Shown here: positions 23,922 to 32,796 of the stretch, piece by piece
How the letters are laid out: each line of letters opens with the position of its first letter
How positions within the stretch are numbered: the stretch's first letter is position 1
From: Aneurinibacillus thermoaerophilus
Lineage (GTDB): Bacteria; Bacillota; Bacilli; Aneurinibacillales; Aneurinibacillaceae
Assembly: GCF_900099925.1 (NCBI RefSeq)
Contig: NZ_FNDE01000013.1
Span: 18,848-82,847, forward strand
Length of the DNA: 64,000 nucleotides
Direction: 5' to 3'
Made by a program: the position numbers and the translations under genes
The notes under the pieces: model-generated
The model's database searches: none
The model's input: the letters and a program-made list of their open reading frames with translations, nothing else
Told to the model about the DNA's origin: nothing

Positions 23922-24821
23922 TTATCCGATTTTCCCGACTTCATTCAGCTTCTGCAACGTAATGTCATATGCCTGCAACACGCGCTGATTCGCTTCATAG
24001 CTGCGAAGCACCGCCATTAAATCAATCATCGTTCTGCCGGCGTCAACATTGGAACGTTCAATGTATCCCTGCTTGATGGAAACAGCCGGATCAACCGCCG
24101 GATTGTACAAAGTCGGCGCTCCATTTCCTGTATAACGAAAGGTCGTATCCGCCTCTTTCACAAGATCTGCTGTCGGATTATCGATTCGATAAATACCCAG
24201 TCGTATGGGAGCAGTGCCCGGATTTCCCAGCGCGATCAATCTCCCGTCGGACGTAACCTGCAAGTTCTCCTTATTCAACGGCGCGTCCCCGAGAAGCGCG
24301 CGCAAGTTAATCGGCTGACCAGCCGCATTCAGTACTGGATATCCTTCCATTGTGGTTAGTTGACCAGCGGCATTCATCGTCCAATTCCCGCTACGTGTAT
24401 AGTAGACTTGTGGAGGACCTCCGCCTTCACCCGGCTTTTGAACCGCAAAAAACATGCGGGGCTGTACCTGCCTGCCGTCCACTTCGATAGTCGGAATTCC
24501 CCCGTCAACCAAAGCGATATCCAGCACTTTTCCTGTCTCAAAGATATCTCCCTGTGCAAAATTAGGCACTAATTCCTGATTGTATACTCCATGCGAAAGG
24601 CGGCCAATCACCTGCTTCGAGCCCGGAAACGCGGGCAGCCCCGCCACTCCACCGGCCGTGTCGCGAATGCGTTCCAGCAATAGCTCGGGGAACGTGCGGA
24701 ATGTGGAGTTATCCGCTTTATACCCCGGTGTATTCACATTTGCCAAATTGTTCGTTAACGCGTCCTGCCGCGCCTGATTAGCAATCATGCCTGAAGCGGC
24801 AGCGTCTAGTCCACGCAGCAT
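23922..24821 (-). CDS. flhO: Flagellar rod/basal-body protein FlhO
   Basis: A 299-residue FlgF/FlgG-family protein with N-terminal GLDAAASGMIANQARQDALT followed by NNLANVNTPGYK, and C-terminal IERSNVDAGRTMIDLMAVLR followed by SYEANQRVLQAYD. It forms part of the flagellar rod together with FlhP. A promoter-like extended -10 (TGCTATAAT) lies about 65 nt upstream of its ATG, so it may be transcribed separately from mbl. Confidence 0.93.
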   Translation of the reverse strand: MLRGLDAAASGMIANQARQDALTNNLANVNTPGYKADNSTFRTFPELLLERIRDTAGGVAGLPAFPGSKQVIGRLSHGVYNQELVPNFAQGDIFETGKVLDIALVDGGIPTIEVDGRQVQPRMFFAVQKPGEGGGPPQVYYTRSGNWTMNAAGQLTTMEGYPVLNAAGQPINLRALLGDAPLNKENLQVTSDGRLIALGNPGTAPIRLGIYRIDNPTADLVKEADTTFRYTGNGAPTLYNPAVDPAVSIKQGYIERSNVDAGRTMIDLMAVLRSYEANQRVLQAYDITLQKLNEVGKIG

Positions 24822-24883
24822 GTTCTTTCCCCCTGTTTTCCTCCATGACAGATAAAGGCAAGCGACGTAAATACGTCTTATTT

Positions 24884-24892
24884 ATTATAGCA
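24884..24892 (-). promoter_or_regulatory. Extended -10 promoter element before flhO
   Basis: TGCTATAAT on the minus strand in the mbl-flhO gap. A good -35 box at 17 nt is absent (TAGGTT), so the call rests on the extended -10. No clear sigma-D sequence was seen. Confidence 0.45.
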
Positions 24893-24924
24893 AATCAATC
24901 TCAAAAAACCTACGGAATCTATAC

Positions 24925-25941
24925 TTACGAAAAAATCTTTTTACGCATTTTCCGCTGCGGAGACTTGTCCAAATTCTCCAGCATAATGCCTGTCCCTACC
25001 GCTACGCAGGCCATCGGACTCTCCGCGATGAGCACCGGCACTTTTAGTTCTTCACTCAGCAAACGATCCAGACCATGAAGCAGCGCTCCGCCCCCCGTCA
25101 GCATAATGCCGTGGTCAATAATGTCAGCCGCCAGTTCCGGTGGCGTGCGCTCCAGCACATTCTTCGAAGCCATCACAACAGCCTGAGCGACTTCCTGTAA
25201 CGCTTCACATACCTCTTCAGATGTGACAGTGAGCGTCTGCGGTAAACCTGTCACCATGTCGCGGCCGCGAATATCGATCTCTTCCTTGCGCGATCCGGGA
25301 AACACCGTGCCGATTTGGATTTTAATATCTTCGGCAGTACGCTCCCCGATAAGAAGCTTATACTTTTCTTTAATGTATTTCATAATAGCGAGATCACACT
25401 TGTCCCCCGCCATCTTAATAGAAGAGGCGGTGACGATGTCTCCCATAGAAAGCACGGCTACATCGGTCGTCCCGCCACCCATGTCGACCACCATATGACC
25501 GTACGGCTGGAAAATGTCCATCCCGGCGCCTACGGCGGCCACTTTAGGTTCTTCTTCGAGGAACACTTCACGCGCTCCGCATTTTTGCGCCGCTTCCCGA
25601 ATCGCTTTTTGCTCGACGGAAGTAATATTGGTCGGTGTACAGATCAAGATACGCGGCCGAGCCATGAAACCTTTGACGCCTATCTTCTTAATAAAATAAT
25701 TAAGCATCGCCTCGGTAATCTCGAAGTCCGCAATCACCCCGTCTCTTAGCGGGCGGATAGCTACAATATTTCCCGGCGTGCGACCAACCATGCGGCGGGC
25801 TTCTTCCCCGACGGCCAGCACCCGTTTCGTATAGGTATCAATCGCTACAACCGATGGTTCATCAAGCACAACGCCATTGCCCTTTACATAAATGACGACG
25901 TTGGCCGTGCCCAAATCAATTCCGATATCTCTGCCCATCAT
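24925..25941 (-). CDS. mbl: Rod-shape-determining actin homologue Mbl
   Basis: A 338-residue MreB/Mbl protein: RDIGIDLGTANVVIY phosphate-1 motif, VDMGGGTTDVAVLS phosphate-2 motif and MLTGGGALLHGLDRL adenosine motif. It polymerises under the membrane and guides lateral wall synthesis. The neighbourhood spoIIID-mbl-flhO-flhP is the standard Bacillales order and marks this as Mbl rather than MreB. It follows spoIIID by 78 nt. Confidence 0.95.
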   Translation of the reverse strand: MMGRDIGIDLGTANVVIYVKGNGVVLDEPSVVAIDTYTKRVLAVGEEARRMVGRTPGNIVAIRPLRDGVIADFEITEAMLNYFIKKIGVKGFMARPRILICTPTNITSVEQKAIREAAQKCGAREVFLEEEPKVAAVGAGMDIFQPYGHMVVDMGGGTTDVAVLSMGDIVTASSIKMAGDKCDLAIMKYIKEKYKLLIGERTAEDIKIQIGTVFPGSRKEEIDIRGRDMVTGLPQTLTVTSEEVCEALQEVAQAVVMASKNVLERTPPELAADIIDHGIMLTGGGALLHGLDRLLSEELKVPVLIAESPMACVAVGTGIMLENLDKSPQRKMRKKIFS

Positions 25942-26019
25942 GTGAGAGCCTCCCTGTAACTATTATATCATCAGAATATTGTACTACGCATATTGTCCTG
26001 TCACAAGGAGAATTTTCTC

Positions 26020-26307
26020 CTAGGCAAGCTCTTCGGCCTCCTTCTTCCGATATGCCTTGCTTTTGCGTTTGTACTTAATCTTAGTCGCTTCTCCCCCTCT
26101 TAGATGACGTACCGACTTATGATATTCGAGAATTTCTTTAACTTCATTGGCCAGTTCAGGATTGATTTCAGGCAGTCGTTCCGTCAAATCTTTGTGCACC
26201 GTACTTTTCGACACGCCAAACTCTTTGGCAATCTTGCGAACGGTATTTCTCGTTTCCACAATGTAGTGGCCGATTTTCATCGTCCGCTCCTTGATGTAAT
26301 CGTGCAC
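26020..26307 (-). CDS. spoIIID: Sporulation transcription factor SpoIIID
   Basis: A 95-residue DNA-binding protein: MHDYIKERTMKIGHYIVETR then a helix-turn-helix KEFGVSKSTVHKDLTERLP and a basic C-terminal tail. It is a mother-cell regulator acting after SigE and helping switch to SigK genes. The start codon is GTG, with TAGGAGG 9 nt upstream. An upstream GCATATA/CAATATAAT pair at roughly 26345-26378 could be a SigE-type promoter, but the match is loose. Confidence 0.96.
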   Translation of the reverse strand: MHDYIKERTMKIGHYIVETRNTVRKIAKEFGVSKSTVHKDLTERLPEINPELANEVKEILEYHKSVRHLRGGEATKIKYKRKSKAYRKKEAEELA

Positions 26308-26378
26308 GCTTCTCGCCTCCTAATGCTAATTGGTCAGTGGTCTGATACATTATATTGAGGCAAGTGCGCATATATGCG

Positions 26379-26415
26379 AAAAAAGGCTGATAGCATGTAC
26401 TATTCAGCCTTTTTT
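26379..26415. terminator. Bidirectional-looking terminator after spoIIQ
   Basis: AAAAAAGGCTGA (26379-26390) pairs with TCAGCCTTTTTT (26404-26415), with extra pairing in the loop. On the minus strand it ends spoIIQ transcription before spoIIID. Confidence 0.88.
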
Positions 26416-26438
26416 CTTCATTTTCTTTTATTTTCGTT

Positions 26439-27179
26439 TTATTTTGCCGAAGGCGTGTCTTCTTTTTTCAGCAGATATTGTTCTGGCGGTACTGTTTCTC
26501 CATTTTTATGCACCTCAAAGTGCAGATGGATGCCGAGTGCTTTTTCGAATACGTTGCGACCCGCCATTCCAAGTATTGTACCCTGATCGACCGTATCGCC
26601 AACCTTCACTTTAGCATCTTCAAGGCTGGCATATACGGTAGAAAGTCCGTTCTTATGCTCGATTTCTACCTGGTAACCGAGCATCGGGTCACGCTCCGCT
26701 TTTACAATTTTACCGGCGGCTGCGGCCATAACTTCAAAAGATTTCTTATCTTTGCTCGCAATCGCGATGCCTGTGTTCGGCCAGTAAGAGTTGTCATACT
26801 GAATAAGCGCGGCTTCCTGTTCTTTTTTGTCAGATGTGTCATCATAGAACCCCATAACTTTCTCGGTCTCATCCGCTTTTGCCGGCCAAGCGAGCGGTTT
26901 GTCGGATACGCTCACCGGTACAGCAGACTGTTCATTCTGCTTAACCTCAGCCACCTGCTGCGGCTGTGTCACTTCCGGCGTAGCCTTCTGTGGCACCCCT
27001 GTATTGTTTGAGAAATCTTTGCTGTTTTGATACCACATTACGCCCGCAAGAATAATAGCTGCAATTCCCATATACATTGCGGGAAAAATCCATTTTTTGC
27101 CCAAGATACGTCTCCAGCCACCGGATTGTACTTTTTGAATTGGAGAGGATGTTTCAGTAGCTTTTCTTTTTTCATCCAT
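26439..27179 (-). CDS. spoIIQ: Engulfment protein SpoIIQ, catalytically degenerate M23 (LytM) domain
   Basis: A 246-residue forespore membrane protein: basic N-terminus, one membrane helix (about residues 30-48), a variable linker and a C-terminal LytM domain. The zinc ligands of the first motif (HxxxD) are replaced (PNTGIAIA), while HLHFEV is kept, so peptidase activity is unlikely. This is as known for Bacillus SpoIIQ, which instead forms the channel with mother-cell SpoIIIAH. It lies between spoIID and spoIIID as in other Bacillales. Confidence 0.9.
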   Translation of the reverse strand: MDEKRKATETSSPIQKVQSGGWRRILGKKWIFPAMYMGIAAIILAGVMWYQNSKDFSNNTGVPQKATPEVTQPQQVAEVKQNEQSAVPVSVSDKPLAWPAKADETEKVMGFYDDTSDKKEQEAALIQYDNSYWPNTGIAIASKDKKSFEVMAAAAGKIVKAERDPMLGYQVEIEHKNGLSTVYASLEDAKVKVGDTVDQGTILGMAGRNVFEKALGIHLHFEVHKNGETVPPEQYLLKKEDTPSAK

Positions 27180-27305
27180 TGTTTATCACCTCAGCATCCA
27201 GTTTTGACAGGAATATGAGGGAATAAACATAAGGAGAGAAGTTTTTTGCATAAAAAAGACGAAAATTGGGCACAAGCTTTACTCTTTTTTGCTTATTTTA
27301 TTACG

Positions 27306-28334
27306 CTACTTTATCCACTTCTCTCCATTTTCAATGTTAACGCCTTTATAAAAATATTTGACAATTTCCTCTACCGTTTTTCCTTCTTTCGCCATACCAT
27401 TGGCGCCCCACTGACTCATCCCGACTCCATGGCCATATCCAAACGTGCGGATGACGACGTTTTGTCCTTTAATGCTTAATGAAAAGTGCGAAGAATTGAG
27501 GCCGAGAAGCTCACGCACCTGGCGTCCGGTAAATACTTTGTCCCCGATTTTGATCTCTTTTATGCGCTGTCCGGCAGTACGGGAAATAGTTTTGTTCCAG
27601 GAATCATTGCCTGCGGCGACAGGTTGGGCAATCTTTACTTTTAACCTCTTTTCAAGTTGGTCAATAGACATTGTTACCGTCTCCTGATAGCGCGGCGCAT
27701 TGGCGTCCCAGGGCACTTTTACACTGCGAAGATACGGAAGTTTGTATCCCCAATAGTCCTCGGAATTTTCGGTATAACCATTGCTTGTGGCAAAAAAAGT
27801 GGCATTAATCGGTTCATTTTGATACGTAAGAACTTGTCCGGATGTCTCCTCAACCGCCTGCCGAATACGCGCCTCCTTCCACGTATATGAACTCCCCCAC
27901 CGCTCCCTTTTTTGTTTTTCGTCGATATACACTTGATGTTTTACCGTATCAGTCACATGTGCGCCTTTTGGAACATCGCTGAAATCTTTTTTGGCAAGAC
28001 GGAGCGCGATATACGTGCGAGCGGCAAGAGCCTGGGCTTTGAGCGCTTCCATTTCAAATTCGGCGGGCATTTCGCCCGACACAACACCGCTCACGTAGTC
28101 TTCAAGCGGAACTGATTCAATTTTCCCGGTTTCGACCCGGAACACTTTAATCGAAAAGTTAATATGCATAACCGGCTTCTGTGTCGTATGTGAAGTCCTT
28201 GGAGCTGCGCTTTTTCTGATAGCAGACGCGGGCCGGGGTTGCTCATCAGATCCAGAATAAATAAGGACAAGCGTCGACGGAACCGCAAGCAGAATGATGA
28301 CAATAGCAAGGGCGATATAGAAAATCGGCTTCAT
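27306..28334 (-). CDS. spoIID: Stage II sporulation lytic transglycosylase SpoIID
   Basis: A 342-residue protein with an N-terminal membrane anchor (about residues 5-27) and a SpoIID/LytB domain. The catalytic glutamate is E88 in SGEMPAEF, followed by ALKAQALAARTY and a C-terminal GYGHGVGMSQWGANGMA motif. It cleaves glycan strands during engulfment together with SpoIIM and SpoIIP. A SigE-like promoter sits about 48 nt upstream. Next gene is spoIIQ after 126 nt. Confidence 0.95.
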   Translation of the reverse strand: MKPIFYIALAIVIILLAVPSTLVLIYSGSDEQPRPASAIRKSAAPRTSHTTQKPVMHINFSIKVFRVETGKIESVPLEDYVSGVVSGEMPAEFEMEALKAQALAARTYIALRLAKKDFSDVPKGAHVTDTVKHQVYIDEKQKRERWGSSYTWKEARIRQAVEETSGQVLTYQNEPINATFFATSNGYTENSEDYWGYKLPYLRSVKVPWDANAPRYQETVTMSIDQLEKRLKVKIAQPVAAGNDSWNKTISRTAGQRIKEIKIGDKVFTGRQVRELLGLNSSHFSLSIKGQNVVIRTFGYGHGVGMSQWGANGMAKEGKTVEEIVKYFYKGVNIENGEKWIK

Positions 28335-28381
28335 GTTTCTCCCCTTCCGGATACCAGTTGGACAACTTTTCTTTCTCTACA

Positions 28382-28409
28382 AAACTATGCCGCAAGAAGA
28401 GAAATATGC
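28382..28409 (-). promoter_or_regulatory. SigE-like promoter of spoIID
   Basis: On the minus strand GCATATT and CATAGTTT are separated by 13 nt, close to the SigE pattern (xATATT, then CATACA-like). The distance to the spoIID ATG is about 48 nt. Known regulation of spoIID by SigE supports the guess. Confidence 0.45.
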
Positions 28410-28421
28410 ATCTAATAAAAA

Positions 28422-28450
28422 GAACAGGCTTATCTTTCACATGCCTGTTC
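28422..28450 (-). terminator. Terminator after the BCCT transporter
   Basis: GAACAGGC/GCCTGTTC stem with a 13-nt loop, then TTTTTATT on the minus strand. It begins 10 nt after the transporter stop codon and separates it from spoIID. The plus-strand side also ends in seven T. Confidence 0.88.
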
Positions 28451-28459
28451 CTTTTTTTC

Positions 28460-30049
28460 TTATTGTTCATCAAGTAATGCCTCTAGCTTTTTACGTAAAG
28501 CCCGTTCGCCACGTTTTCTTTCTTTTTCCTCTTCCTGAAGTGCCTTCATAATAGAAAAACACATTGCAGCTAAAATAACGGCGAACGGCAATGCCGTTAC
28601 GATGGATGCCGTTTGCAATCCTTCGAGCCCTCCGCTAATAAGCAACACAATGGCAACCACAGATTGCAGAATCCCCCAAATCACCTTGACTTTGTTGGAT
28701 GGATGCAAATCGCCATTAGAAGAGAGCATCCCTAGGACAAACGTTGCGGAGTCTGCAGAAGTAATAAAAAATGTAATAATAAGCAACGTCGCTATCCCGG
28801 CAAGAATAGAGCCTAGCGGCAAATTCTCCAGCATGACAAACAAAGGTCTCGTCACATCTGTTTGGACAATTTCGGCTAAATGTGCCCCCATAAAAATTTC
28901 TTGATAGAGGCCCGTTCCACCGAAAACAGCAAACCAGAGAAAGCTAAACAAACTCGGAATAAGCATAACACCAAGCACGAACTCGCGAATCGTCCTGCCT
29001 TTGGATACACGCGCAATGAACGTTCCGACAAATGGAGCCCACGCAATCCACCACGCCCAATAAAATAGCGTCCAATTTGCCACCCATGTGCCTTCCGTAA
29101 ATGGTGTAAGCCGTAAACTCATCTGAATTAAATTTTGCACATAATTTCCTAGCGTAGTTGTATACGTATCAAAAATAAACGAAGTCGGTCCTACCAATAA
29201 TGTAAAAACCAACAAACTGAACGCCAGTATCAAATTGGTATTACTCAATAGTTTAATCCCACGATCAAGCCCTGTTGTCGCCGACAGCAAATACAACACG
29301 GTAACAACAGCAATAATGATAATTTGTGTGGTGGTCGTATTAGCTATCCCGGTAAGATGAGTAAGGCCACCATTAATTTGCAAAACGCCAAGACCAAGGG
29401 AGGTGGCGACTCCGAATGCGGTTGCAATAATAGCCAGAATATCAATCAGCTTACCCAAAGGCCCCTTTACTTTTTCGCCTAATAACGGATAAAACGTTGC
29501 ACTGATCAATCCTTTTTGTCCTTTACGAAATTGGAAGTAGGCAAGCGATAACGCAATGATGGTATAAATCGCCCACGGCTGCAAACCCCAGTGAAAAAAA
29601 GAATAACGCATCGCCTGACGCGCCGCTTCCGCTGTTTGCCCTTCTCCGGTGGGTGGAGTCACATAATGACTGAGCGGTTCCGCAACCCCCCAGAACACAA
29701 GTCCAATCCCCATCCCGGAACTAAACAGCATTGCAAACCATGTCAGATTGGAATACTCTGGTTCATCATCATCATTTCCCAATTTCACTTGTCCATATTT
29801 TCCAAAAGCCAAATAAAGCGCAAATACTAAGAACGAAAAAGCTGCCAATAGATAAAACCAGCCGAAATCCCTGGTTATGACTTCTAGTGTCTGGTCAGCC
29901 GCTTGCGAAAGACTTTCAGGCAGCAGACCTCCCCAAACAACAAAAGCAACGATTACTGCAATCGAAATGTAAAATACCAAACTTTCCACCTCTTCTTTTA
30001 GTTTTGCAATAGGGAATAGCCAAACAACGCTTCTTTCCCTATTATTCAC
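28460..30049 (-). CDS. BCCT-family betaine/choline/carnitine transporter (OpuD-like)
   Basis: A 529-residue secondary transporter with 12 predicted helices. The BCCT signatures are clear: SSGMGIGLVFWGVAEPLSHY, the Trp-rich WAWWIAWAPFVGTFIARVSKGRTIREF and GGTGLYQEI. It imports compatible solutes such as glycine betaine with sodium or protons. The start is GTG with GAGGAGGA just upstream. It has terminators on both sides and sits between murA and spoIID, which are usually closer neighbours, suggesting a lineage-specific insertion. Substrate not determined. Confidence 0.92.
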   Translation of the reverse strand: MNNRERSVVWLFPIAKLKEEVESLVFYISIAVIVAFVVWGGLLPESLSQAADQTLEVITRDFGWFYLLAAFSFLVFALYLAFGKYGQVKLGNDDDEPEYSNLTWFAMLFSSGMGIGLVFWGVAEPLSHYVTPPTGEGQTAEAARQAMRYSFFHWGLQPWAIYTIIALSLAYFQFRKGQKGLISATFYPLLGEKVKGPLGKLIDILAIIATAFGVATSLGLGVLQINGGLTHLTGIANTTTTQIIIIAVVTVLYLLSATTGLDRGIKLLSNTNLILAFSLLVFTLLVGPTSFIFDTYTTTLGNYVQNLIQMSLRLTPFTEGTWVANWTLFYWAWWIAWAPFVGTFIARVSKGRTIREFVLGVMLIPSLFSFLWFAVFGGTGLYQEIFMGAHLAEIVQTDVTRPLFVMLENLPLGSILAGIATLLIITFFITSADSATFVLGMLSSNGDLHPSNKVKVIWGILQSVVAIVLLISGGLEGLQTASIVTALPFAVILAAMCFSIMKALQEEEKERKRGERALRKKLEALLDEQ

Positions 30050-30073
30050 ACTCCTCCTCTCCTGTTTTTAGAT

Positions 30074-30109
30074 AAAAAAATCCCTTGAAAACTGTGAACT
30101 TTCAAGGGA
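30074..30109 (-). terminator. Terminator after murA
   Basis: TCCCTTGAAA/TTTCAAGGGA stem, 9-nt loop, then seven T on the minus strand. It separates murA from the BCCT transporter gene. Confidence 0.9.
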
Positions 30110-30156
30110 CTTCTTTTCTCCAATAAAACCAGAATCAAATAAGTACAAAAATGCGC

Positions 30157-31500
30157 TTAGGCAAGGGACGCTTTTGTAGAAGAAGCAGCCATAGCTATTC
30201 CTTCGCTCACTTCATCCTTTACAAGCTGCACAACCGGTGTGCTGTGGCGCTCAATATCCGCGCCCAGCGCGCGAAGCTTGCCTACGATATCCACATATCC
30301 GCGGTCAATATGGTGCAGTTCCGTCACTTCTGTCTCACCTTCCGCGATAAGTCCGGCAAGAATGAGCGCCGCCCCGGCCCGCAGATCAGTCGCTTTTACT
30401 TTCGCACCCGTCAAGCGCGCCTCGCCGTTTATGATTGAGGTACGCCCTTCAATCCTGATATTGGCACCCATACGCTTAAATTCGTCGACATGCATGAAAC
30501 GATTCTCGAATACCGTCTCGGTAATCATGCTGGTACCTTTGGCGGACAGCATCATCGCCATAAACTGTGCTTGCATATCAGTAGGGAAGCCAGGGTGCGG
30601 CAACGTTTTGACATCGACACATTTCAGTTCCGGGCCGCAGTACACGCGGACACCGTTTTCCAGTTCATCAATAATGACGCCCATTTCGCGCATTTTTGCT
30701 ACAACTGGTTTTAAATGATCGGCGATGGCGTTCTCGACAAACACATCGCCACGCGTAATCGCAGCCGCCACCATAAACGTGCCGGCTTCAATCCGGTCAG
30801 GAATTACAGTATGTACGGCACCAGTCAAGCGCTCCACACCATCAATGCGAATCGTATCCGTTCCCGCTCCACGTACGCGTGCGCCCATCGCATTCAGATA
30901 ATTCGCCAGGTCGACAATTTCCGGCTCCTGCGCCACGTTTTCGATAATCGTGGTACCCTCCGCAAGCGTCGCTGCCATCATAATATTTTCCGTGGCTCCA
31001 ACGCTCGGAATATCCAGATAAATTTTCGTACCTTTCAGGCGGCCATCCGTACTGGCAAAAATGTAACCCTGACCGATTTCCACCTTTGCGCCCATGGCTT
31101 CGAAGCCTTTCAAATGCTGGTCAATGCCACGCGAACCAATCGCGCAGCCACCCGGAAGCGGAATCTTCGCTTTCCCTTTTCGGGCTAAAAGCGAGCCCAT
31201 AACAAGGAAAGAAGCGCGCATTTTACGAACCCATTCGTACGGCGCCTCCACTTCTGATAAATTCTTCGCATCTACTTTCAATACTTCAGCTTTACTGTCG
31301 TATTTTACATCTACATTCAGTGCACGAATCACTTCGCTAATTGTATAAACATCATCCAGTCCAGGAACGTCATGAATGACACTTACTCCCTCTTCTGCCA
31401 GAATCGATGCTGCAATGATGGGCAATACGGCATTTTTTGCGCCGTGTACCCGTACTTTTCCCGATAGACGTCGTCCACCGCGGATAATAATCTTGTCCAC
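30157..31500 (-). CDS. murA: UDP-N-acetylglucosamine 1-carboxyvinyltransferase MurA
   Basis: A 447-residue EPSP-synthase-fold enzyme that transfers enolpyruvate from PEP to UDP-GlcNAc, the first committed peptidoglycan step. [14 protein letters not shown] near residue 19 and the catalytic cysteine C119 in [11 protein letters not shown] are present; this Cys is the fosfomycin target. The position after ywmB and before the spoIID region corresponds to murAA of Bacillus. It extends about 10 to 15 residues past the usual end ([15 protein letters not shown]). Confidence 0.96.
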   Translation of the reverse strand: MDKIIIRGGRRLSGKVRVHGAKNAVLPIIAASILAEEGVSVIHDVPGLDDVYTISEVIRALNVDVKYDSKAEVLKVDAKNLSEVEAPYEWVRKMRASFLVMGSLLARKGKAKIPLPGGCAIGSRGIDQHLKGFEAMGAKVEIGQGYIFASTDGRLKGTKIYLDIPSVGATENIMMAATLAEGTTIIENVAQEPEIVDLANYLNAMGARVRGAGTDTIRIDGVERLTGAVHTVIPDRIEAGTFMVAAAITRGDVFVENAIADHLKPVVAKMREMGVIIDELENGVRVYCGPELKCVDVKTLPHPGFPTDMQAQFMAMMLSAKGTSMITETVFENRFMHVDEFKRMGANIRIEGRTSIINGEARLTGAKVKATDLRAGAALILAGLIAEGETEVTELHHIDRGYVDIVGKLRALGADIERHSTPVVQLVKDEVSEGIAMAASSTKASLA

Positions 31501-31525
31501 GTTACATTTCCCCCCGCGTCCTATG

Positions 31526-32323
31526 CTAGTATTCCACTGTAATAATTGGTATTCCTGCTATTATCATCGTTTCTTGATTGTTTTTATCATAATGGGTTGC
31601 AACTTGCAAGTTCATGGAGCGATGGTTTGTTTTAATAGCTGTATTAAATAGGGGCGAATAAACTGAATAGCTAAGGACCGTTTCTTCTTCCAAGCTTTCA
31701 ACCATTGTTCCGTCGAGAAAAGCCAGTATTTGTCTGACTTTCTTCTTTTGCAAGTCATTTTCCAGTTTACCATTATAAATTCCCCTAACACAAGAGATAA
31801 TTTGCGGTAGCTCAGAACTATTTGCAGGAATTTGCATATATTCCGCGATCATGTGCTTCATGACCCGTACCTGGTTTTCTTTACCCCGGAACGTTAGCCC
31901 CAAATTACCGTGCATGTCTTTCCCCTGCGCGGAAACATACACGCTCACATATGCAATTAGTTCAATGTCTTCATTGCTCTTTCGCTCACCACGGTATATA
32001 CGCACGCCGTCGTCCCGCTGCTCTTCCCTCCAAGATACTAAACCGACCTGTCTGGCAATGGCTTGCAAAAAAAGCTCCACGTCCTGCTCATCTTGAAAAC
32101 GAAGGCCGACCTGCTTATATCGTATCTGTACCTCACGAATGGATGCGCCTGTGCTTTCAACAGCCGCAAGCAATGTCTCCGCATCGGAAAAAGCCCGCTT
32201 AGCAATCGCTTCTCGTGATGCTAAAGATACAGACATCCCCGCTAATACAGGGTACGCCAGTAGCAAAAATAACATAAAAATTCCCGCTACCCCGATATAT
32301 TTCCATACTTCCGTCATTCTCAT
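31526..32323 (-). CDS. ywmB: YwmB-family protein
   Basis: A 265-residue protein with one N-terminal membrane segment or signal anchor ([19 protein letters not shown]) and a soluble domain of the YwmB (TATA-box-binding-like fold) family. Function is unknown. Conserved position upstream of murA in Bacillales is the main support, together with length. It follows ywzB by 75 nt and precedes murA by 25 nt, so the three are probably one operon. Confidence 0.8.
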   Translation of the reverse strand: MRMTEVWKYIGVAGIFMLFLLLAYPVLAGMSVSLASREAIAKRAFSDAETLLAAVESTGASIREVQIRYKQVGLRFQDEQDVELFLQAIARQVGLVSWREEQRDDGVRIYRGERKSNEDIELIAYVSVYVSAQGKDMHGNLGLTFRGKENQVRVMKHMIAEYMQIPANSSELPQIISCVRGIYNGKLENDLQKKKVRQILAFLDGTMVESLEEETVLSYSVYSPLFNTAIKTNHRSMNLQVATHYDKNNQETMIIAGIPIITVEY

Positions 32324-32398
32324 ATATTTTCCTCTCCCGTTTCTCTTGTTTTACTACTCAGTCTGCGCGAAAAACGGGAACCCTATACTGTCAAATGT

Positions 32399-32620
32399 TT
32401 AGAAAAATTGACGAAGCAACTGTGTCCAGCCGAAATAGTCGGTGAAAAAAGACGCAACACCATGCCCGATAAAGATGGACAAAAAAATTTGCAGCAACTT
32501 GGCGCGCGCGCCTTTCGGATTTGCCACAAACAGATCAAACCGAAACGCCTGTAGCGCCCAGAAACTCAAGCCAATGCACACAAGCGACAGTAAAATGTTG
32601 ATCATTCCTGCTACTGCCAT
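32399..32620 (-). CDS. ywzB: DUF1146 small membrane protein (YwzB-like)
   Basis: A 73-residue protein with two membrane helices (residues about 4-26 and 40-63) and the DUF1146 pattern FRFDLFVANPKGARAKLLQI followed by LSIFIGHGVASFF. Function unknown. It is the first gene after the nuo operon terminator. TATAAT lies about 25 nt upstream of the AAGGAAGTGA ribosome site, without a convincing -35. Confidence 0.85.
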   Translation of the reverse strand: MAVAGMINILLSLVCIGLSFWALQAFRFDLFVANPKGARAKLLQIFLSIFIGHGVASFFTDYFGWTQLLRQFF

Positions 32621-32668
32621 GTTCGTCTCACTTCCTTGATATAATTATAATAAACAAACTCACAGGCG

Positions 32669-32715
32669 TTGCCGCTCTTTCTCTCCCTCCGCCCCACACG
32701 CTCCACATGAAAAAA
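32669..32715. repeat. Intergenic repeat copy B (47 bp)
   Basis: Second copy of the repeat at 20761-20807 (42 of 47 identical). In this copy the block is bracketed by GTTGCC/GGCAAC complementary ends (32670 region and 32716-32721), which copy A lacks. It lies between the nuo terminator and ywzB. Confidence 0.75.
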
Positions 32716-32722
32716 GGCAACG

Positions 32723-32762
32723 AAAAAAAAAAATGTCCCCCGCTTATTGTATCACAATAAGC
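32723..32762 (-). terminator. Probable terminator of the nuo operon
   Basis: GCTTATTGT/ACAATAAGC stem with a 3-nt loop (32742-32762) and an 11-T run on the minus strand. The T run starts 8 nt after the stem instead of directly, so efficiency is uncertain. Confidence 0.6.
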
Positions 32763-32796
32763 ATAGAGGAACATTCTTCAATGACTTATTCTCTAT

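Noticed and set aside
25998..26014. AGGAGAA/TTCTCCT palindrome right after spoIIID
   Set aside because: No T run follows; it is probably incidental and not a terminator.
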